Part shown: positions 40,403-45,598 of the stretch, in pieces
Numbering within the stretch: position 1 is the first letter of the stretch
How the letters are laid out: the number at the start of each line of letters is the position of its first letter
NCBI RefSeq assembly: GCF_001668625.1
Contig: NZ_LZLJ01000026.1
Span: 1-45,598, forward strand
Reading direction: 5' to 3'
DNA length: 45,598 bases
Origin: Mycobacterium sp. 1274756.6
GTDB taxonomy: Bacteria; Actinomycetota; Actinomycetes; Mycobacteriales; Mycobacteriaceae
Position numbers and translations under genes: made by a program
The notes under the pieces: model-generated
Seen by the model: the letters and a program-made list of their open reading frames with translations, nothing else
Told to the model about the DNA's origin: nothing
Database searches by the model: none

Positions 40403-42139
40403 ATGAGCTATGACCTGGTGATCCGCAACGGCAGCATCGTCGACGGCCTCGGCGGGGCGCCGTATGTCGGCGATGTGGCGGTGCGCGACGGGATGATCGC
40501 CGCGGTCGGCCGCGTCGACGAACCCGGCAGGCGCGAGATCGATGCCACCGGACTGCTGGTGACCCCGGGTTTCGTGGACCTGCACACCCATTACGACGGC
40601 CAGGCCATCTGGTCGGACCGGCTCAACCCGTCCTCGGCGCACGGGGTGACCACCGCGGTGATGGGCAACTGCGGAGTGGGGTTCGCGCCGTGCCGCGCCG
40701 AGGACCACGAGGTGCTGGTCGATGTGATGGCCGGCGTGGAGGACATCCCCGGGGTGGTGATGACCGACGGGCTGGACTGGAGCTGGGAGACCTTCCCGCA
40801 GTACCTGGACGCCCTGGCGGAACGGCGCCTCGACATCGACGTCGCGGTGTATCTGCCGCATTCGCCGCTGCGGGTGTATGTGATGGGGCGGCGCGGCGCG
40901 GACCGGGAACCGGCCACCGCCGAGGATCTGGCGCGGATGCGCGCACTGGCCAAAGAGGCGGTGCAGGCCGGTGCGTTGGGGTTCGCCTCGTCGCGGTTGG
41001 CCACCCACCGCACCGACAGCGGTGAGCAGATCCCCAGCTTCCAGGCCGCCGAGACCGAACTCGCCGAGATCGCGCGCGGGGTCGCCGACGGCGGTGGCGG
41101 GTTGATCCAGTTCGTGCCCGACCTGCCCGGCGGCGGGTATCAACCGGTGCTGCAGCAGGTGTTCGACGCCGCCGCGGGCGCCGACCTGCCGGTCACGTTC
41201 ACCCTGATCGCCGCCAACGCCGGCGAACGGGTGTGGCCGGAGGCGATCGAGATGATCGAACGTGCCAACGCCGACGCCCCGGCGGGCGCCCCGCGGGTCA
41301 CCGCGCAGGTGTTCCCCCGCCCGATCGGGTTGATGATCGGTTTGGAGTTGACCGCCAACCCGTTCGTGCTCTACCCCAGCTATCAGGAGATCGCCGGGGT
41401 GCCGCTGGAGCAGCGGGTGGCCGAGATGCGTAAACCTGAAGTGCGCCAACGCATTTTGTCGGATACGCCGAGCAACGTCCCGGCCAACCCGATCCTGTAC
41501 ATGGCGCAGGCCTGGGACTGGATCTTCCCGCTCACCGAGACGACGTCCGGCGGCGCCGACTACGAGCCGGACCCGGCCGATTCCATCGCCGCGCGCGCGA
41601 AAGCGCGCGGGGTCTCACCGGTCGAGGAGGCCTACGACCGGGTGCTCGACGACGACGGCCACGCCATTCTGCTCGGTGCGCTGGCGAACTTCGAAGGCGG
41701 GTCGCTGGACACCATCGGGTCGCTGCTGCGCCGTGACGACGTGGTGCTGGGACTCGGTGACGGCGGCGCCCACTACGGCATGATCTGCGATTCCAGCTTC
41801 CCCACCTACCTGCTCACCCACTGGGCGCGGGACCGTGCCGAGGGCCGCATCGGCGTGCCCGAGGCGATCCGGCAGTTGACCTCGGTGCCCGCCCGGGTCG
41901 CCGGGCTGGGCGATCGCGGCCGTATCGCGGTGGGCGCCAAGGCCGACCTGAACGTGCTCGACCATGCCGCGATGCGGCTGCACAAACCGGTGATCACCTA
42001 CGACCTGCCGGCCGGGGGGCGACGGCTGGATCAGACCGCCGACGGGTACGTGGCCACGATCGTCTCCGGTGCGGTGATCGCCGAGAACGGCACACCCACC
42101 GCGGCACGGCCCGGCAGATTGGTGCGCGGACGGCGCTGA
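40403..42139 (+). CDS. N-acyl-D-amino-acid deacylase-family amidohydrolase (Rv2913c-like)
   Basis: 578 aa. The amidohydrolase barrel shows the metal motif HTHYDGQ (His61, His63) and later LGDGGAHYGMICD with the catalytic Asp. GNCGVGFAPC has the Cys that ligands zinc in D-aminoacylases. The C-terminal beta-sandwich ends VSGAVIAENGTPTAARPG. The role is to deacylate N-acyl-D-amino acids or related amides; the substrate is inferred. TAGATT lies 6 nt before the ATG (40391-40396), so leaderless. It is divergent from the eRF1-like operon. Confidence 0.92.
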   Translation: MSYDLVIRNGSIVDGLGGAPYVGDVAVRDGMIAAVGRVDEPGRREIDATGLLVTPGFVDLHTHYDGQAIWSDRLNPSSAHGVTTAVMGNCGVGFAPCRAEDHEVLVDVMAGVEDIPGVVMTDGLDWSWETFPQYLDALAERRLDIDVAVYLPHSPLRVYVMGRRGADREPATAEDLARMRALAKEAVQAGALGFASSRLATHRTDSGEQIPSFQAAETELAEIARGVADGGGGLIQFVPDLPGGGYQPVLQQVFDAAAGADLPVTFTLIAANAGERVWPEAIEMIERANADAPAGAPRVTAQVFPRPIGLMIGLELTANPFVLYPSYQEIAGVPLEQRVAEMRKPEVRQRILSDTPSNVPANPILYMAQAWDWIFPLTETTSGGADYEPDPADSIAARAKARGVSPVEEAYDRVLDDDGHAILLGALANFEGGSLDTIGSLLRRDDVVLGLGDGGAHYGMICDSSFPTYLLTHWARDRAEGRIGVPEAIRQLTSVPARVAGLGDRGRIAVGAKADLNVLDHAAMRLHKPVITYDLPAGGRRLDQTADGYVATIVSGAVIAENGTPTAARPGRLVRGRR

Positions 42140-42189
42140 CCGGCGGCTTAGGATAGCGGCGAACCGCCGCCGGCCCCCGGGGAGAGCCC

Positions 42190-43236
42190 ATGACCTATCC
42201 GCCGTCGCCCAACGAGCCGACGATGCCGTACCCCGAGTACGGGCCCGGCTCCGGCTACCCGCAGGGCTACGGATCGCCTTACTCGCCAGGGTATTCCGGC
42301 GCCGGCGGCTACGGTGGCTACGGCGACCACGGCGGATACAGCGGCTATGGCGGCGGCTATCCGCCCTACCCGCCGAGCGGCTATCCGACCTCGCCACCCG
42401 GCGGCGGCCCGCCGCCACCGCACAACACCCGCTGGGTGGTTCTCATCATCGTCGCCGTCGTCGCCGTGGTGGCGGCCACCGCGGTAGCCGTGTGGCAGTT
42501 CTCCGATTCGGACAGCGCGTCCACCGCCGCATCCACCAGCGCCACGACCGTGACCGGCTCGCCGGCCACCACGACCACCGCCACCACAACCGCGCCGACC
42601 ACCACGTCCTCGACACCGTCGAAGCCCCTGTCGAGCACCTGCGATGAGCATGCCGCCGGCCCCGGACCGCAGACCCCCGAGGGGTGGGCGACGGTGAACA
42701 CCCCACGCGGCCTGGTCTACGACGTGCCGCCGGAGTGGGTCATCAAATCGTGCTCGACGCTGATCGGCTGGGAAAAGCCTTGCGACGACGGCCCGTTCGG
42801 CTACTGCCCGATCCGGACGATGAGCGGCGCATCCGAGTGGCCGGACCCGGGTTGCCAATCCGAACAATTCGCGGTGGCGGGGGCGCCCGGCGCCAGCAAC
42901 GCCGAGAGCATCGATGAGGCGGTGCGCATCGAATCCAGCCTGGTCGCCGACATCTTCACCTCCGCCGACGGCGTCGTCCCCACCGTCAGCCTCAGCGAGC
43001 CGCGGCAGCTGAGCATCGGCGACACCCCGGCCGTGGAGATCGTCGCCACCGTCTCCGACGTCGGGCCCGGTGAGTGCTCCTCCTCGCCGGGCGGGCTGCA
43101 CCTGATGCTGGCCACCACCGTGCCCGGCCAGCCCGGCTCGGTGATGTTCGTCGTGTCGATGCGGCAGGGCGGCCCCGGCGACCCGGACCCGGCGCTGGCC
43201 GATCAGCTCGTCGACACGCTGCGCTTCGCCGGCTGA
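42190..43236 (+). CDS. Membrane-anchored protein with Gly/Tyr/Pro-rich tail and external domain
   Basis: 348 aa. Residues 1-78 are disordered and rich in Tyr, Gly and Pro (SGYGGGYPPYPPSGYP). One membrane helix at about 81-103 (WVVLIIVAVVAVVAATAVAVW), then a Ser/Thr linker (about 108-150), then an external domain of about 190 residues with eight Cys (STCDEH, GWATVNTPRGLVYDVPPEWVIKSCS, CDDGPFGYCPI, GCQS, ECSS), likely disulfide-bonded. I think it belongs to a mycobacterial lipoprotein-like family, but do not recognise a function. GGGGAGA precedes the ATG, and TAGGAT lies at 42149-42154. Confidence 0.8.
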   Translation: MTYPPSPNEPTMPYPEYGPGSGYPQGYGSPYSPGYSGAGGYGGYGDHGGYSGYGGGYPPYPPSGYPTSPPGGGPPPPHNTRWVVLIIVAVVAVVAATAVAVWQFSDSDSASTAASTSATTVTGSPATTTTATTTAPTTTSSTPSKPLSSTCDEHAAGPGPQTPEGWATVNTPRGLVYDVPPEWVIKSCSTLIGWEKPCDDGPFGYCPIRTMSGASEWPDPGCQSEQFAVAGAPGASNAESIDEAVRIESSLVADIFTSADGVVPTVSLSEPRQLSIGDTPAVEIVATVSDVGPGECSSSPGGLHLMLATTVPGQPGSVMFVVSMRQGGPGDPDPALADQLVDTLRFAG

Positions 43237-43245
43237 GCCCGGCCG

Positions 43246-44262
43246 CTAAAGCAGCCGCTTGGCCGGGGTGGAGCGGGCGACCAGTTTCGGGTCGGCGGTG
43301 ACGGCGTCGCCGAGCACCTCGTCGATGCGGGTGCGGGCCTCGGCGGGGATCGTGACCCCGGCCGCCTTGACGTTCTCGGCCACCTGCTCGGGCCGCGACG
43401 CTCCGACCAGCGCCGCGGCGACATTGTCGTTCTGCAGCACCCAGGCGATCGCCAGCTGCGCCGTCGACAAGCCCAGCTCGTCGGCGATCGGGGCGAGGTG
43501 TTGCACGCGGGTGAGGGTCTCGTCGGTGAGGAAGTGTTTGATCATGTTGGCGCCGCCCTTCTCATCGGTGGCGCGCGACCCGGCCGGTGGCGGCTGGCCG
43601 GGTCGGTACTTGCCCGACAGCACCCCCTGGGCCATCGGCGACCACACGATCTGACTGATGCCCAGGTCGCGGCAGGCGGGGACGACCTCCGGTTCGATCA
43701 CCCGCCACAGCGTCGAGTACTGCGGTTGGCTGGCGATCAGCGACACGCCCAACTGACGGGCCAGGGCGTGGCCGGCCCGGATCTGTTCGGCGGTCCATTC
43801 GCTGACCCCGATGTAGAGCGCTTTGCCGGCGCGCACGATGTCGGCGAAGGCCTGCATGGTCTCCTCGAGCGGGGTGAAGATGTCGTAGCGGTGCGCCTGG
43901 TAGAGGTCGACGTAGTCGGTGCCCAGCCGGCGCAGCGAGCCGTCGATGCTCTCCATGACGTGCTTGCGGGACAGGCCGGTGTCGTTCTTGCCCTGCGGTT
44001 CCGGGCCGGTCGGCCAGTACACCTTGGTGAAGATCTCCAGCGACTCGCGCCGCTGCCCTTTGAGGGCGGCGCCCAGCACTTCCTCGGCGGCGCCGTTGGC
44101 GTAGACATCGGCGGTGTCGAAGGTGGTGATGCCGGCGTCCAGGGCGGCGTGCACGCACGCGGTGGCGACGTCGTTCTCCACCTGGGAGCCGTGGGTGAGC
44201 CAGTTGCCGTAGGTGATCTCCGAGATCTGCAGGCCGGAGTTGCCCAGGTAGCGAAATTCCAT
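43246..44262 (-). CDS. Aldo/keto reductase
   Basis: 338 aa TIM-barrel of the Kv-beta/YajO-type AKR branch. TFDTADVYANG carries the catalytic Asp and Tyr, EIFTKVYWP the Lys and LYQAHRYD the His. GVSEWTAEQI, SQPQYSTLWR and LVGASRPEQV are the cofactor-side motifs. It reduces aldehydes or ketones with NADPH; substrate unknown. I take ATG 44262 (MEFRYLGNSGL), with GAGGA 7 nt upstream, rather than 44280. The PNPOx gene is divergent. Confidence 0.93.
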   Translation of the reverse strand: MEFRYLGNSGLQISEITYGNWLTHGSQVENDVATACVHAALDAGITTFDTADVYANGAAEEVLGAALKGQRRESLEIFTKVYWPTGPEPQGKNDTGLSRKHVMESIDGSLRRLGTDYVDLYQAHRYDIFTPLEETMQAFADIVRAGKALYIGVSEWTAEQIRAGHALARQLGVSLIASQPQYSTLWRVIEPEVVPACRDLGISQIVWSPMAQGVLSGKYRPGQPPPAGSRATDEKGGANMIKHFLTDETLTRVQHLAPIADELGLSTAQLAIAWVLQNDNVAAALVGASRPEQVAENVKAAGVTIPAEARTRIDEVLGDAVTADPKLVARSTPAKRLL

Positions 44263-44300
44263 GCCTCCATCCTCGCGCATCCCGCGGCTATTCTCGGGGC

Positions 44301-44693
44301 ATGTCTGCGACCCGAACCGACCTCGACCGGTTGGCCGCCGCGCTGGCCGACTACGACTTCGCCTACCTGATCACCGTCAACGAGACCCACCACTCCCACG
44401 CGGTGGCGGTCAACCCGGTGCTCGGCGCGGGTCCCGACGGCGTCATCGAGATCGGTCCGGTGGGCGGCTCCACCGCCAAGAACCTCGACCGGCAGCCGGA
44501 GGTGTCACTGGTGTGGCCGCCGCGCGACCCGGCCGACTACTCCCTGTTCGTCGACGGCCGGGCCAGCGTGCGCGACGGCACGGCGACGCTGGTGCCGGTG
44601 CGCGCGGTGCTGCACCGCCGCGCCAAGCCGGGCTCGAAGGCCGCCGCCGAAGGCTGCCTGCACGACTGCGAGGTGCTCTACAAAGCCGGGTAG
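44301..44693 (+). CDS. PNPOx-like flavin-binding protein
   Basis: 130 aa, split-barrel fold of pyridoxamine-phosphate-oxidase type: FAYLITVNETHHSHAVAVNPVL, IGPVGGSTAKNLDRQPEVSLVWPP and DYSLFVDGRASV follow the pattern. FMN or F420 as cofactor cannot be told. Two Cys in GCLHDCEVLY near the end. TATTCT (44289-44294) lies 6 nt before the ATG, so leaderless. The stop overlaps the convergent MBL gene by 16 bp. Confidence 0.85.
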   Translation: MSATRTDLDRLAAALADYDFAYLITVNETHHSHAVAVNPVLGAGPDGVIEIGPVGGSTAKNLDRQPEVSLVWPPRDPADYSLFVDGRASVRDGTATLVPVRAVLHRRAKPGSKAAAEGCLHDCEVLYKAG

Positions 44694-45496
44694 CGCTGCC
44701 GCCGGATCGCCACCGTCTCCCCGTCCCTGCCGGCACGGGCGCCGCAGGCCGCCAGCCGTCGGTCCAGATCCGGCGGGTTGTGGTGGCCCAGGTGGATCGC
44801 CACCACCTCGGTGTGTTCGACGATTGCGCCGCACGCCCGCAGGCCGGTGACCGTCTCGGCGAAGGTGGGCAGATCGTGGTGGGCGCTGCCGTGTTCGGTG
44901 AAGGTGCCGAACGTCTCCTCAAGGAACACCGCGTCGAACGCGGCGCCGGCCAACTCGCGCATCGTCTCGCCGGGGAGCGGACCGGTGTCGGTGGCCCACA
45001 GCAGTCGGCCGCCCGCGGGCGCGGTGACGTCGTACAGCAGGGCCTCCCCGCCGAACTCCGCCGCATGGTTGGCCTGCAGCGGCCGCACGTGATAGCTCCC
45101 GAGGTCGACGTCGTCGCCGGGCTTGAGGACGCAGAAGCTGATCGGGTTGCTGTCCTCCACCCAGGGTCGGCACTGCGCCAGCGCGCTCTCCGGCCCGAGG
45201 ACCTCCAGCGGCGCGGTCGTGCGGGTCCAGTGCCGCATCAGCAACGCGCCCGGCCCGACGTGGTCGAAGTGGGCGTGGGTCAACAGGATCTGGCGCACCC
45301 CGGTCAGCGACGCGCCCTGCCGCACCGCGGCGCGCGGCACCTCCGGGCCGCAGTCGATCAGCAGCGTGTCGTCGATCAGGGCGGCGGTCTGGCCGCGGAT
45401 CTCGCCCGCCGCCGCAGCGTTTCGGCAGGAGGCGCAGGCGCAGAACGGGTTGGGCCAACCGTCGGCGCTGCCGGTGCCCAGCAGCTGGATTTTCAT
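44678..45496 (-). CDS. Metallo-beta-lactamase-fold hydrolase (PhnP/RNase Z-like)
   Basis: 272 aa. LLGTGSADGWPNPFCACASCRNA at the start is the PhnP-like form with a Cys cluster (zinc). The metal motif HAHFDH is at about residues 75-80, and LLWATDTG plus a terminal HLGHHNPPD give further ligands. Probably a phosphodiesterase acting on cyclic phosphates or a related ester. The ATG 45496 is 9 nt after TACGGT (45511-45506). It closes the window on the minus strand. Confidence 0.88.
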   Translation of the reverse strand: MKIQLLGTGSADGWPNPFCACASCRNAAAAGEIRGQTAALIDDTLLIDCGPEVPRAAVRQGASLTGVRQILLTHAHFDHVGPGALLMRHWTRTTAPLEVLGPESALAQCRPWVEDSNPISFCVLKPGDDVDLGSYHVRPLQANHAAEFGGEALLYDVTAPAGGRLLWATDTGPLPGETMRELAGAAFDAVFLEETFGTFTEHGSAHHDLPTFAETVTGLRACGAIVEHTEVVAIHLGHHNPPDLDRRLAACGARAGRDGETVAIRRQRYPAL

Positions 45497-45525
45497 GTCC
45501 GGGTCACCGTACCGGCGTCGCCGCG

Positions 45526-45594
45526 TTGACTCTGCATCCAGGGCGCAGATTTTCGCCGAATCGCAGGTGAGCGCCGCCCTCAGCGCAGAGTCAA
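45526..45594. repeat. Inverted repeat at the right end
   Basis: TTGACTCTGC (45526-45535) is repeated inverted as GCAGAGTCAA (45585-45594). With mismatches the arms extend to about 20 bp (left ...ATCCAGGGCG, right ...CGCCCTCAGC). The 69-bp element lies upstream of the MBL gene. It resembles a small palindromic repeat; whether more copies exist cannot be seen here. Confidence 0.7.
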
Positions 45595-45598
45595 ATCC

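Overview
The window is a GC-rich (about 70%), densely coded stretch of actinobacterial chromosome that I read as belonging to Mycobacteriaceae. Reasons: a heparin-binding hemagglutinin with its lysine-rich tail, a mycolic acid methyltransferase, a PPE protein, a FadD32-like fatty acyl-AMP ligase, RamB, LprQ and MadR. The left 26 kb follows, in reverse, the M. tuberculosis order from about Rv0483 down to Rv0458, with clear local differences. Species cannot be told from the sequence alone. I see no rRNA, tRNA, CRISPR array, insertion sequence or prophage.

Layout. 0.1-5.2 kb: cell-envelope genes lprQ and murB leftward, then DUF2505, a nitrilase-family hydrolase and a DUF2993 membrane protein rightward. 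5.2-9.1 kb: a leftward run of deoC, a secreted DUF2599 protein, a small membrane protein, hbhA, its XRE-type neighbour and a DUF445 membrane protein. 9.2-15.6 kb: lipid and C2 metabolism with madR, fadB2, icl1, an acyl-ACP thioesterase, ramB (the expected regulator of icl1) and an AhpD-like gene. 15.6-22.9 kb: a segment unlike M. tuberculosis, with an SRPBCC-epimerase fusion, a DUF6636 secreted protein, an orphan PPE gene preceded by a tiny coupled ORF, a JmjC/cupin hydroxylase, lpdC and an MmaA2-like methyltransferase. 22.9-30.1 kb: two membrane proteins, a DUF779-aldehyde dehydrogenase pair, an orphan FAAL and an S9 peptidase.

30-36.4 kb is a mosaic of small redox and regulatory units: a second aldehyde dehydrogenase, DinB-like, tautomerase/TetR facing a membrane protein plus a Ddn-like gene across an operator-rich promoter, and a GAF-ANTAR regulator. 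36.7-40.3 kb is a three-gene leftward operon of an Rv2629-type eRF1-like protein, RtcB RNA ligase and the Rip3 site-2 protease, all homologues of M. tuberculosis DosR-regulon genes. 40.4-45.5 kb holds a D-aminoacylase-type hydrolase, a membrane-anchored disordered protein, an aldo/keto reductase, a PNPOx-like protein and a metallo-beta-lactamase-fold hydrolase.

The main non-coding observations are: a very large share of genes with a TANNNT hexamer 6-9 nt before the start codon (leaderless transcripts), including divergent promoters whose -10 hexamers overlap; a 52-bp tandem repeat that contains the icl1 stop codon; a 12-bp perfect inverted repeat with an AT-rich core at the end of the cupin gene; a TAGCG operator cluster; and a short-chain dehydrogenase remnant at the left edge. 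The most promising functional unit is the eRF1-like/RtcB/Rip3 operon.
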